From assembly GCF_002753895.1 (NCBI RefSeq), contig NZ_NJER01000001.1, positions 1,550,910-1,614,909 of the forward strand: 64,000 bases of DNA, given 5' to 3'. The translations under genes and the position numbers were made by a program. Source of the DNA: Halobacteriovorax sp. JY17. Lineage in GTDB: Bacteria; Bdellovibrionota; Bacteriovoracia; Bacteriovoracales; Bacteriovoracaceae. Every line of letters starts with the position of its first letter. The stretch's first letter is position 1. Positions 51,302 through 59,917 of the stretch are shown here, in pieces. A model generated the notes under the pieces. That model was not told the DNA's origin, ran no database searches, and was given only the letters and a program-made list of their open reading frames with translations.

Positions 51302-51919
51302 ATGCGCTTAAAAATTTCTACAATTCTATTAACATTACTACTTTCATTGAATTCATATGCCATGATTGAACTTGGAATGGATTTTAGTTATGACAAAGAT
51401 GTTTTTGGAACTAATAGAGATAGTAAGAATACATCTAGAACTTGGTCTGGCTCAATTGCTACTTACCTTTGGCAGTATACAGCTCTTGAAATTAATTACA
51501 TGGAAAATAGTGATAAGACAGTGATCAATGAAACTGTTACTTATGATGATTTAGATATTTCAATATTAGGACAACAAACCAATATTGAAACTAAATCCTA
51601 CGGTTTAGGACTTAGACAATCATTTGCATCTAGAAAAGCATTAATTCAACCTTCAATTAGTCTTGGTTACGCTAGGACTTTTAAAAGAACTCAAACGAAC
51701 TATACGGTAAGAAGTGATATTTCCGGAAATAGCTTCACATCAGTCTCTCCAGAAATTAAGCAAAGGCAAGACTCTATGTTTGGAACCTTTAGTTTGAAAT
51801 TTAGATTAACTCAAAGACTTAGTTTAAGAGGTTCTATTCAAACCTATATTAGGGCCTTTGACTGGAATAGTGCTAAAGATGATTTAAGATACACTGCTGG
51901 CTTCACTTGGTTACTTTAA
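51302..51919 (+). CDS. Outer-membrane beta-barrel-like protein
   Basis: A signal peptide (MRLKISTILLTLLLSLNSYA) precedes 185 residues of alternating amphipathic strands ending in an aromatic/hydrophobic strand (DDLRYTAGFTWLL), the typical last strand of outer-membrane barrels. About eight strands fit its size, as in OmpA/OmpX-like proteins. No specific family is assigned. GAGGTG seven bases before ATG 51302 supports this start. The next gene overlaps its 3' end by 13 bases, which suggests coupling. Confidence 0.7.
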   Translation: MRLKISTILLTLLLSLNSYAMIELGMDFSYDKDVFGTNRDSKNTSRTWSGSIATYLWQYTALEINYMENSDKTVINETVTYDDLDISILGQQTNIETKSYGLGLRQSFASRKALIQPSISLGYARTFKRTQTNYTVRSDISGNSFTSVSPEIKQRQDSMFGTFSLKFRLTQRLSLRGSIQTYIRAFDWNSAKDDLRYTAGFTWLL

Positions 51920-52998
51920 AACTCTTCCTCTTTTCATCTCTTTTATTTCTTAGTTCATGCGCAAAATTTGGCTACTTGGTTGAGCAGGGAACTGGACAAG
52001 TCAAGTTGCTTGCAACGGCTAAAGAAAATGAAAGTATTCTAAACGATGTAAGATATTCTAAGAAAGACAAAGACAAGATTAAGAAAATTCAAGTTTATAA
52101 AAAGTACTTCTATAAGTATTGGAATAAGAAAGAAACTAGTATTTATAATAAGACAACGATTCTTCACGATGCTGCTGTCACTTATTTAGTTATTTCTTCT
52201 GACTTTGATAAAATTGAAGCGAGGAAGGAGTGCTTTCCAATTATGGGATGTTTTCCTTATTTAGGTTTTTTTAAGAAGTCTTCTGCCGATTCTTTTGCTG
52301 CAGATTTAAATAGGAAAGGAATTGTTACATATACTCGACCTGTCTATGCATATTCTACTTTAGGCTACTTCACAGACACAATACTTTCTTCTTTCTTTTA
52401 CTTTGATGACTTTGAATTAGCAGAACTGATTTTTCATGAATTATTTCACACTATCTTCTTCATCAAAGATGAAGTTGAGCTTAATGAGAACTTGGCCAAC
52501 TACTTTGGAAAAGAAATGGCCTTAGAATATTTCAAAGATGATTTAAGATTGAAAGAGAGAGTAAAAGAAGAAAGTCAGTTAAATAAAGAAATGGCCAAGA
52601 ATTTAGTTCAATTGGCCAGAAAGTTAGATAAGGACTTAAGAGCTCAAAATTTTAAAACAATAGAGGAAGCTAATCCTTTTGTTGAGAAATTTGTTAAAGA
52701 AGTTATTAAGCCTAAGCTGAAGTCTACTTGTAAGTCATTCCAAATTGCTGACGATAAGTGTTATTATCTCAAGAGAGAGTGGAACCAGGCTTCTTTGGCA
52801 GCATTTATGACTTATGAAAATAAAGTAGATGAATTATTAGTTCTACGAAACCGAATATCAGGTGACCTAAAAGACTTTTTTCATTATATTGAAAAAGAGT
52901 TCAATGAATTTGAAAGAGCAGATAAGGAGAAGAGTTTCTCTAAGTGGCTCTTCAATAAAAATAGGTCTTCAGATGAAAAAGCATATTCTCTTAATTGA
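51907..52998 (+). CDS. Aminopeptidase-like lipoprotein (COG4324 type)
   Basis: A lipobox (FLSSC) follows a short hydrophobic leader. The body matches the predicted-aminopeptidase lipoprotein family: YLVEQGTGQVKLLATAKE near the N-terminus, CFPYLGFFKKSSADSFAADL, RPVYAYSTLGYFTDTIL and the metal site IFHELFHTIFF with NENLANYFGKE downstream (HExxH plus Glu). It would be a periplasmic zinc peptidase, though activity in the family has rarely been tested. The start is TTG, overlapping the upstream stop region. The 3' end overlaps gshB by 26 bases. Confidence 0.75.
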   Translation: MVTLKLFLFSSLLFLSSCAKFGYLVEQGTGQVKLLATAKENESILNDVRYSKKDKDKIKKIQVYKKYFYKYWNKKETSIYNKTTILHDAAVTYLVISSDFDKIEARKECFPIMGCFPYLGFFKKSSADSFAADLNRKGIVTYTRPVYAYSTLGYFTDTILSSFFYFDDFELAELIFHELFHTIFFIKDEVELNENLANYFGKEMALEYFKDDLRLKERVKEESQLNKEMAKNLVQLARKLDKDLRAQNFKTIEEANPFVEKFVKEVIKPKLKSTCKSFQIADDKCYYLKREWNQASLAAFMTYENKVDELLVLRNRISGDLKDFFHYIEKEFNEFERADKEKSFSKWLFNKNRSSDEKAYSLN

Positions 52999-53923
52999 TC
53001 CCCTTGAAAAATTAGTTATTAAAAAAGATTCAACTCTGATGTTTGCCCTCACTCTAAAGAAACGAGGTCTGGATGTTGCATTAATTTTTGAAGAAGATTT
53101 CTATGTCGTAAATAATGAAATCCCTAAACTTAAGGTCTTTGATTTTGAAGGGGAGTTTGAAGATGACGGCTGCTACATTAAGAACTTCAAGATGACTGAG
53201 TCCCGATTTTGGGAAGCAGATGATAAGAGTTGTTTTCACATGAGATTAGATCCTCCTTTTGACGGTAGATACTTAAGATTTTTGTGGATGCAAAGATATT
53301 TTAAAACACTCGGTGTTGAGATTTTGAATGATCCTGATGGAATTTTACTATTCAATGAAAAACTCTACGCGTATGAGCATGAATCAAGCCTAGAAACATA
53401 CGTAGGAAGCTCCCTAGATGGTTTTTCCATATACGTTAAAGGAATTATGGCAAAAGGCCATACAGAGCTTATTTTGAAGCCTCTAGACTTATATCAAGGA
53501 ATTGGTGTTGAGAAGATTTCACTAGAAGGTGATTTTCTCTCTATTTTTAAAGAGAAGGTTAAAGATTATCAAGGTCCTGTTGTGGCTCAGCCTTTTGCCA
53601 AAGAAGTTCAAGATGGTGAGGTGAGAAGCTTCTATTTTAAAGGGCAAGAGTTAGGATCTATTCTAAAAGTTCCAAAGAAGGGAGAGTTCTTAGCGAATAT
53701 TGCTCAAGGGGCAAGTTACACTCGTTATGACCTCACTGACTCGCAGAGAAAGTCTTGTGAAGATATTTGTAGAGAGCTAGCTGAACACGGAGTTCATTGG
53801 ATTGCGTTTGATATTCTTGGAGAATCAATTTCAGAAGTAAATATTACTTGTCCAGGATTAGTGGTAGAGGTTTCTAAAGCCTATGGTAGAAACCTCTGTG
53901 AAGATATTATTGACTTGTTCTAG
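52973..53923 (+). CDS. gshB: Glutathione synthetase-like ATP-grasp ligase
   Basis: It joins glycine to gamma-glutamylcysteine. Typical GshB motifs appear: FHMRLDPPFDGRYLRFLWM, LILKPLDLYQGIGVEKI (ATP-grasp), DGEVRSFYFKGQ, LANIAQGAS and IAFDILGESISEVNITCPG with the metal-binding Glu and Asn. Length 316 is right. I chose ATG 52973; the frame extends upstream inside the aminopeptidase-like gene. No gshA is in the window. Because the substrate loop differs somewhat, a related gamma-glutamyl ligase role is possible. Confidence 0.8.
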   Translation: MKKHILLIDPLEKLVIKKDSTLMFALTLKKRGLDVALIFEEDFYVVNNEIPKLKVFDFEGEFEDDGCYIKNFKMTESRFWEADDKSCFHMRLDPPFDGRYLRFLWMQRYFKTLGVEILNDPDGILLFNEKLYAYEHESSLETYVGSSLDGFSIYVKGIMAKGHTELILKPLDLYQGIGVEKISLEGDFLSIFKEKVKDYQGPVVAQPFAKEVQDGEVRSFYFKGQELGSILKVPKKGEFLANIAQGASYTRYDLTDSQRKSCEDICRELAEHGVHWIAFDILGESISEVNITCPGLVVEVSKAYGRNLCEDIIDLF

Positions 53924-54660
53924 TATCTTCCTCCTGGAAGATCTTGAGTTCCGTCAGTTGAGACCTGCATTTTAAATCTTACGCAGTCTTGATCCCATAC
54001 TCCACTATAAGGACAGTAACTTGAATTATTGCTTCCATCCCAAGTGCAGCTGAAGTCCCATTTGACATCGATAATGTCGATTACAAGTGGATCATTTGTA
54101 TTTGATGGAATGTTGAATTCTTTTGTTAGCGACCATTCATTTACATACAAATCATTAAATAAGTGCATATAAACACAAGCTCCATTTTGTTTTCTTACAC
54201 AAAGACTTACTTGAAGTTTTTGATATCCAACAGGAAGTTGAGAACACTTTGTTCCATTTGAGTCTGTAGTATTTTGATTTGGAGCTGAAAGCGCCATCAA
54301 CCTAATGTTAAATCTAGAATCTGTTTTTAAGATCTGTTGGTTACTTGAACTCATATTTCGTTCTGATGACCAGAAAATTCCATTTGGAGGTGGATTTCGA
54401 TTTGGATGATTTGTTCCGTGAACAATTACGCCTTCAGGACCTCCACTTACTGGAGGTAGGTCGTAGTAGCTTGGAAGATCTGAATCATCTACGTATCCAT
54501 CATCGGAATCTCCATTACCTGCATTATTATTAGGCAAGAGTACTGTCGATTGAGTTGTTGAAGTATCTGAGCTCTTCTTATTTGTTTTAGTTTCCACACA
54601 CGATGTAAGTGTGAGTGAAGCGATTAAAAGAATAATAAAATTTAAATTGTTCCATTTCAT
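53920..54660 (-). CDS. Lipoprotein, unknown
   Basis: The signal peptide ends in SLTLTSC, giving a lipoprotein of about 225 residues. A Ser/Thr/Asp/Asn-rich linker (residues 25-80) leads to a C-terminal domain with six or more cysteines and Trp-rich strands (IDIIDVKWDFSCTWDGSNN). This looks like an extracellular beta-sandwich, but no family is recognised. The lipobox region is nearly the same as that of the metalloprotease at 43996. Its stop shares four bases with the gshB stop. Confidence 0.65.
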   Translation of the reverse strand: MKWNNLNFIILLIASLTLTSCVETKTNKKSSDTSTTQSTVLLPNNNAGNGDSDDGYVDDSDLPSYYDLPPVSGGPEGVIVHGTNHPNRNPPPNGIFWSSERNMSSSNQQILKTDSRFNIRLMALSAPNQNTTDSNGTKCSQLPVGYQKLQVSLCVRKQNGACVYMHLFNDLYVNEWSLTKEFNIPSNTNDPLVIDIIDVKWDFSCTWDGSNNSSYCPYSGVWDQDCVRFKMQVSTDGTQDLPGGRY

Positions 54661-54814
54661 AATTGGCCCTTATATTTATTCCTTAGTTTTATCGACTCAA
54701 AGTTAATAAAACTTTAGCTTTTATGTTGAGTAGTTTCGTGGGATATTTAAGTGTATGAAATGATTATGGTCTTAGCTATTGCGCTCACTAGTGGGCGAGA
54801 GTAAAATATTAGTA

Positions 54815-55288
54815 ATGAACGAACACTTAGAACAATTCTTTAAAACAAAATCTAATGAACTTTATCCTTTTGCATATAGCTTGCTACCAGATGATTTACA
54901 GGCTGGGCAGTTAGTTATAGATGCGATTGACCTAATCTTAATTGATAAGGATGTGGCAGAGAAGTTTCCAATTTACTATGTAAATGAAGAACGTCTCAGA
55001 AAGGATCAGTTACGTTTAACAACTATTCTCTATTCTCATGTCTATAGATTGGCAAAGAGAAGAGTTGGTCAACTAAGTGGAAGTTTTACGATTCCTCATG
55101 GCTTTGGGCCTTTTTATAGAACCTCATTGGAGAGTAGAGCGGTTGTCTTTGTTAGAGAAAAGCTTTCTTTTTCTTGGGAAAGAATTGGAGAAATCATTGG
55201 CGCTGATAGAATCGTGGCCATAGAAAAGTATCATATGGGAGTAAACTCTGTTTACGAATATCTAGGAAGACCAACAGATGTCAACTAA
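54815..55288 (+). CDS. Diverged ECF sigma factor-like protein
   Basis: Residues near the N-terminus (NELYPFAYSLLPDDLQAGQLV) resemble sigma region 2. The C-terminal 55 residues (LESRAVVFVREKLSFSWERI, then GEIIGADRIVAIEKYH) resemble region 4 with its helix-turn-helix. The core promoter-melting residues are not conserved by eye, so it may be a degenerate or specialised regulator. An overlapping downstream gene encodes a zinc-finger membrane protein of anti-sigma type, which strengthens the idea. ATG 54815 is preferred over earlier TTG/GTG codons. Confidence 0.55.
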   Translation: MNEHLEQFFKTKSNELYPFAYSLLPDDLQAGQLVIDAIDLILIDKDVAEKFPIYYVNEERLRKDQLRLTTILYSHVYRLAKRRVGQLSGSFTIPHGFGPFYRTSLESRAVVFVREKLSFSWERIGEIIGADRIVAIEKYHMGVNSVYEYLGRPTDVN

Positions 55289-55703
55289 TCACATGGACGT
55301 AGTAAGTAAAGAGGAATATGGATGTCCTCATTCGCATAAAGCATCATTGATTTTAGAAAATGGAGAGCTGGCTGGAGAGTTTCTTTCAAGACATTTTGAA
55401 AATTGTGATACTTGCAATAAGAAATTATTAAGACTGAAGAACGATCGAAAAGTCTTCTTAAAGCAAATACCTTTTGTTACTTCGACTGAGGAAGTAAAAG
55501 TGATTTTCTCTTCTGAGGCCGTTCTTGCTACAGAGAAAGTAAAAAGAAAAGTACATCTACTGAAGAGAAAGAGAATGAATGAAGTGAATAGACAAGCACT
55601 CATATTCTTTTCTGATTTCAAAGACGCTATTTTAAGTAAGCCTGTTGTTTTAAGCTTGTGTCTTGTGACAACGGTTTGGAGCTATCTGAAAATTTTTAAT
55701 TAA
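55278..55703 (+). CDS. Anti-sigma-like membrane protein with HxxxCxxC motif
   Basis: A cytoplasmic N-terminal part contains SRHFENCDTCNKKLLRL, matching the zinc-binding H-x3-C-x2-C of ZAS anti-sigma factors. A basic linker leads to one C-terminal membrane helix (PVVLSLCLVTTVWSYL) with almost nothing beyond it. That topology fits a membrane-tethered regulator without a periplasmic sensor. Its start overlaps the sigma-like gene by 11 bases. The C-terminus overlaps the convergent TonB-like gene by eight bases. Confidence 0.6.
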   Translation: MSTNHMDVVSKEEYGCPHSHKASLILENGELAGEFLSRHFENCDTCNKKLLRLKNDRKVFLKQIPFVTSTEEVKVIFSSEAVLATEKVKRKVHLLKRKRMNEVNRQALIFFSDFKDAILSKPVVLSLCLVTTVWSYLKIFN

Positions 55704-56586
55704 TATATAGTGAGTAGTAGATCGTAAAGTTTCCATCTTTTCCTAGAAGGTCTTTAGGAGGATTGGGGATTGACCTCATTTGATCTAATGTCGTTTCAAA
55801 TAACTTATGGACAGAGTCACTCTCAGAAGACTTTAGGATCTTTACTGAAACGATGTTTCCTTCTCGGTCAAATTGAACTCTCGCATTTAGTCTATGTCTT
55901 TGAGAAGTGAGATCTTTTTTGAGAGCTGGGTTTGTCGTCAAATTTCCATAGTAAGTTTTTAAAAATGAATTTAAGTAAGTCTCATAGGTTCTCTTTTGAA
56001 AACTATAGAATATCTTCTCAACACTATTGAGTTCATCTTCAGGTATTCCTTCAGGTGGATCGAATTGAACGTTAAATCCTTTGTTGCTAAGAGCACTTGC
56101 AAAACTAGGGTTGGCCGCAAGATTTTTAAGTACGTCGCCTTGTAGCTGTTGCTGCTGTTTATGTAGTCTCTGCTTTAAAGGGGGTTTAGCTGTGAATGAA
56201 AAATTAGATTCAGATTTCTTATATTCAATAGAGCGGGTTGGGGAGACTCTCTTCGCTGCCTCCGTGCTAGATTTTTCAGCTACAGAACCTAGTTGACTTA
56301 GGCTAACTCCATTGGGACCACTTTTTTTTGAAGGGGAAGATTGCTTGGTAGGGTTCTTCGTTGGCATTGAGAAATCTTTTTTCTTTCCATTTTTTACCCC
56401 AACAGTTCTGAAAGATTTTATATTAATAACCTGCTTACCATCGAGTAGTGGATTAGAATTCTCCGGGATTCGTGGGTCTATTTTAAATACGAGCGAAGTC
56501 AATATCACAAGAAGGATATTGAGAAGAACTGAGAGTGCTAGTGAAGTTCCATAACTTTCGAATTGAAATTTTGACCGCGTATTCAT
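55696..56586 (-). CDS. TonB/TolA-like periplasm-spanning protein
   Basis: One N-terminal membrane helix (LALSVLLNILLVILTSLVF) is followed by a long Lys/Ser/Pro/Gln-rich linker (residues 60-150) and a C-terminal TonB-like domain (RLNARVQFDREGNIVSVKIL, then TTLDQMRSIPNPP). TonB proteins pass the energy of ExbBD to outer-membrane receptors; TolA has a similar plan. No exbBD or tolQR gene is adjacent, so its partner is unknown. It could also be a structural envelope protein. Confidence 0.7.
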   Translation of the reverse strand: MNTRSKFQFESYGTSLALSVLLNILLVILTSLVFKIDPRIPENSNPLLDGKQVINIKSFRTVGVKNGKKKDFSMPTKNPTKQSSPSKKSGPNGVSLSQLGSVAEKSSTEAAKRVSPTRSIEYKKSESNFSFTAKPPLKQRLHKQQQQLQGDVLKNLAANPSFASALSNKGFNVQFDPPEGIPEDELNSVEKIFYSFQKRTYETYLNSFLKTYYGNLTTNPALKKDLTSQRHRLNARVQFDREGNIVSVKILKSSESDSVHKLFETTLDQMRSIPNPPKDLLGKDGNFTIYYSLYIN

Positions 56587-56783
56587 CTTTATAATGTATA
56601 CCAGATAACAAGTGTTTAGATAGGGTTTATTAAAATATCAAGGCATTTTTCACCACTCCTTGACTCGGCAATCTCAACTTGCAAAAATAGTAGTAGCAGC
56701 TTGTTTACTGCTACAGATTTTCAATAAGTTAAAGGATTTAATTTACTAATAGTCCTCAATTGTTTTTCCAAGGATAGGAAAAT

Positions 56784-58235
56784 ATGAAGTACGAAGTTCA
56801 AAATTGGTTGAAAAGTAAGAAGGCCATCATTGGAGTAGGAGCTACTGCACTACTTATTATGACTGGTGTTTTTCAGCATAAATTGAATGTTAAAATATCA
56901 GATATCTCCTCTTTAAAGAGTAATCTTTCAACTTGCTTTTCGAGATTAAATCAAAGTTACACAGCTAAAGTAATTGGAGACTCTACATCAATGTACTTAG
57001 AGTCTGGTTTTATGAAAACTACTGAAGAGTGTTTAGGTGAGGTTAGTGGTTTTGCTGAAGAAATCTTTGCTGCAAATGCTGTGAAGCTAGGGCAGACTCT
57101 TAATGCTCTTATTTCAGACATTCATTGGTTTCATGAGAGATTAGAAGAAAGCTCGAATTCATTTTCTGGAAAAGATATAGAAGTCATCCTTAGCAATCTT
57201 AGCGATAGATTTGAAAAGTTAGAAATGAAATACGATAATGTTGATGGAGAGCTTATGAGTAAAGAGAGTAGTATCTCTCTTTCAAAGAGTAATCTAACAA
57301 TACTCTTAATAAGTCTATGCTTTATTGTACCTCTCTTACTTCTATGGGATTTTGCTCAAAGAAGAGGCCTTGAGCAGAGAAATTCAAATTCAGAAAAAGA
57401 TGCTAGAGATAGAATTGAAAGTGGTGATGCTATTGTTCACTCTGAAGTTGCAACAATTATTAAAGATGCCCTCGAGCAAAATCAATTAGTTTATTGCTCT
57501 AAGCTATTTTCTCAATTCCATGCACTAAGCACTCTTAACCCTACTAAAGATTCCGTAGGGAAAATTCAAGCAATGGTTACAAATAGAAATGTAACAGAGG
57601 TTGAAATTGATAATATCTGGAACCAATCGGAAGCGATTGACTCTATCGTTAGAAGTGCAGAAGGCAATTCTATCTCTGAAGCCATAGAGGAAACTTATCA
57701 GGGTCCTGTAGTTGGTCTTGATCAAACCCTTACAAAGGTTGTTAATCACCTAAGTAATAAATTGCTGGCAGAAGGTGTAATCATTGATTTAAACATTGCT
57801 GAAAATCTTGGTGTTCAAGGGGAAGATGAAGCTGTTGAGCAAGTTGTTTATAATATTATAATGAATGCAGTTAAGAATTGTCAGGTGGGAGGTACCACAG
57901 GGCGAATTTCAGTAGATGCTAAAAGAATTGGATCAAATGTTTGCGTAAATCTTGTAGATACAGGAGAGGGATTTTCAAAAGATTTCTTATCCGCAGTTAA
58001 TGGATTAGGTGATATTGATCAACATATGCCTCTATCTCTTCAAATCTCTAAAGAGCTTATTGAAGACTCCCTAGGTTCAATTTCTTTTGAAAATCTCTAC
58101 CGAGACGGAAAAATTTCAGGTGGAAAAGTTCAAGTTGTGATGAAATCTGCTGAACTTAATAGTAAAAGAGTGGCGAGTGTTCAAGCGGGAACTAAGAGGG
58201 ATATCTTAGAGGCCATTAAGCAACAATCATTCTAG
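56784..58235 (+). CDS. Membrane sensor histidine kinase-like protein without clear H-box
   Basis: Two membrane helices (residues 13-31 and about 172-190) flank a periplasmic helical sensor domain. The C-terminal part is a GHKL ATPase: N-box YNIIMNAVKN near residue 355, G1 box LVDTGEGFSKDF near 391, and a G2-like PLSLQISKELIE. I cannot find the usual phosphoacceptor pattern (HE-x-x-T/N-P) in the stretch 210-300. It may be a kinase with a divergent dimerisation helix or a non-kinase ATPase. No response regulator lies beside it. GGATAGGA precedes the ATG. Confidence 0.65.
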   Translation: MKYEVQNWLKSKKAIIGVGATALLIMTGVFQHKLNVKISDISSLKSNLSTCFSRLNQSYTAKVIGDSTSMYLESGFMKTTEECLGEVSGFAEEIFAANAVKLGQTLNALISDIHWFHERLEESSNSFSGKDIEVILSNLSDRFEKLEMKYDNVDGELMSKESSISLSKSNLTILLISLCFIVPLLLLWDFAQRRGLEQRNSNSEKDARDRIESGDAIVHSEVATIIKDALEQNQLVYCSKLFSQFHALSTLNPTKDSVGKIQAMVTNRNVTEVEIDNIWNQSEAIDSIVRSAEGNSISEAIEETYQGPVVGLDQTLTKVVNHLSNKLLAEGVIIDLNIAENLGVQGEDEAVEQVVYNIIMNAVKNCQVGGTTGRISVDAKRIGSNVCVNLVDTGEGFSKDFLSAVNGLGDIDQHMPLSLQISKELIEDSLGSISFENLYRDGKISGGKVQVVMKSAELNSKRVASVQAGTKRDILEAIKQQSF

Positions 58236-59863
58236 AAGAATCTCTTCTTGTAAGTCTTGTACTTTCTCTTAGGAAGTACGGACTTGCTAAGTTCAATAAA
58301 ATTTTCTTGTGTAATATCCCTTGAGCAAAGAATATTTAAAATATCTTGATATTTTTTTGAGTTCTTTTCAAAATGAAAATCAAAAATTAAATCTCCAAAC
58401 ATATAACCAATAATCTTTGCCATTTTATAAGTCTTATCGAGAGGCATTCCTTTGAGAGTATAGTTTATGTCTATATCTCTTTGGTCGTGCTCTATAAGTT
58501 CTAAACACTTCTTTAAATAGATACTATCGCTATTCTCCTTCATTTTTGATTTTTCAAATATATCAGCGTAGAGGTCACACTTTCGGTATGGATTAATCAC
58601 CTTAGAGCAAAAGTAGGCAAAGCAGAATTGATAAACGAGGAAAGTGAATTTCTTTTCTTGAGAACTACTAGAGAGAATCTTTACTGTCTGTAATTTATCT
58701 AGACTTCTCTTTAAGTGCCAAATATGTACTCCACCTAAATAGGAGAGCCTATTAATAGAGTAGTTTGAGCAGTAGTAGTCATTGGTATTAGGTACTTTAA
58801 AGCTTCGACCTTTTACAACCAAACCCTTGAAATATTTAGAAACAGATGAAGACTTGATAGATTCGGCCTTTTTTAAAATAAAGCTCATCTTTTGGTGGTC
58901 GTGGAGATTAAAGTCTTCTAGGGAAGATTTTGGAATTTTAAAGTTTAATGCTGTAGTCATTTTCTCTGTTAGAAATAAGAAGGTGTCATTAGCATTTTCT
59001 GTAAAGCTCTTTAGTCCAGACTCCATCATATATTGATGTATATCAAATTCAGGATCTTCGAGTAGGTTTTCATACCAGTAAATCATACTTTCGTATTTAA
59101 CCCAAGGTGCTGAAGACTGTATGGAGAATTCATTTTCATCAAACTCAATCACTTGAGTTTTCTTTCGCCCCATTTCTGTTTCTTCAAGTTTCCAGTAAAC
59201 CTTATCGAGATTTTGATGCACAATTGTTTGAGTAAATTTAGGGCCTATTTTCTTTAGAACCTGCCTAGGGAGTTTACTTGGAGTAATGTGATATTCTCCA
59301 AAGAGTACAAGTAATTTATCCTTTGGATTATTTTTTATATACTCGTTTAAAATTTCAGCGGCCCTCTTATCTCTTTTGGAAAGGGTACCATTGGAGTTTA
59401 GAGCTAAGATTTTATAGCCATTTTTTCTGGCAAGATCAAAGAAGACTTTATATTGATTCCAAGGAAATCTCCACGATTCGTAGTAATGAATATTCTCAAG
59501 AAATTCAATTTCTGTAATATTATTTTCTAAGTAGTTATCTATATGAACTTGATTTTCAAAGTGAACAAATTCTACACCTAAGGTAAGAGGATTCTTTGAG
59601 CTTGTTAAAGGTCTCATTATTCTTTGAAAGTTTCTTGAACTTTGATCAAAGGAGTGAAAATCTCCAAGATAGATAACTTTAGACTTCTTTAGTGATTTAA
59701 CAAGAGCTTGAAAACTTGAAATAAGAAAATCTCTATTAGAGTATCTATTTTGACTTCTCTGATAAGAGATTAACTCTTCTGACAAATTCCCTTCAAGTGC
59801 ATGGGCCTTTGTCTTCATATATTGGTAAATATTTTTTCGTATCTTCTTTATGTCCGTTTTCAT
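58232..59863 (-). CDS. ChaN-like (haem-binding uptake, Tiki superfamily) protein
   Basis: Residues 60-260 match ChaN-type domains: KVIYLGDFHSFDQ, LTLGVEFVHFENQ, HYYESWRFPWNQYKVFFDLA and LLVLFGEYHITPSKLP, with the His/Glu residues of the superfamily in place. The other 280 residues (C-terminal) are unrecognised. It has no signal peptide, so unlike enterobacterial ChaN it is probably cytoplasmic, and a haem role is uncertain. It follows the 942-aa methyltransferase-like gene on the same strand after 54 bp, and its stop shares four bases with the kinase-like gene stop. Confidence 0.65.
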   Translation of the reverse strand: MKTDIKKIRKNIYQYMKTKAHALEGNLSEELISYQRSQNRYSNRDFLISSFQALVKSLKKSKVIYLGDFHSFDQSSRNFQRIMRPLTSSKNPLTLGVEFVHFENQVHIDNYLENNITEIEFLENIHYYESWRFPWNQYKVFFDLARKNGYKILALNSNGTLSKRDKRAAEILNEYIKNNPKDKLLVLFGEYHITPSKLPRQVLKKIGPKFTQTIVHQNLDKVYWKLEETEMGRKKTQVIEFDENEFSIQSSAPWVKYESMIYWYENLLEDPEFDIHQYMMESGLKSFTENANDTFLFLTEKMTTALNFKIPKSSLEDFNLHDHQKMSFILKKAESIKSSSVSKYFKGLVVKGRSFKVPNTNDYYCSNYSINRLSYLGGVHIWHLKRSLDKLQTVKILSSSSQEKKFTFLVYQFCFAYFCSKVINPYRKCDLYADIFEKSKMKENSDSIYLKKCLELIEHDQRDIDINYTLKGMPLDKTYKMAKIIGYMFGDLIFDFHFEKNSKKYQDILNILCSRDITQENFIELSKSVLPKRKYKTYKKRFF

Positions 59864-59917
59864 TTCGCACTCAATTGTTAATTCTATTATAGTCGAAAAC
59901 GAATTCTTGGGAAGTAA

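Noticed and set aside
57885-57905. GGTACCAC in the kinase-like gene as another copy of the palindromic repeat
   Set aside because: Only eight bases match and the palindrome is missing; the same holds for a match near 3537 in deoA.
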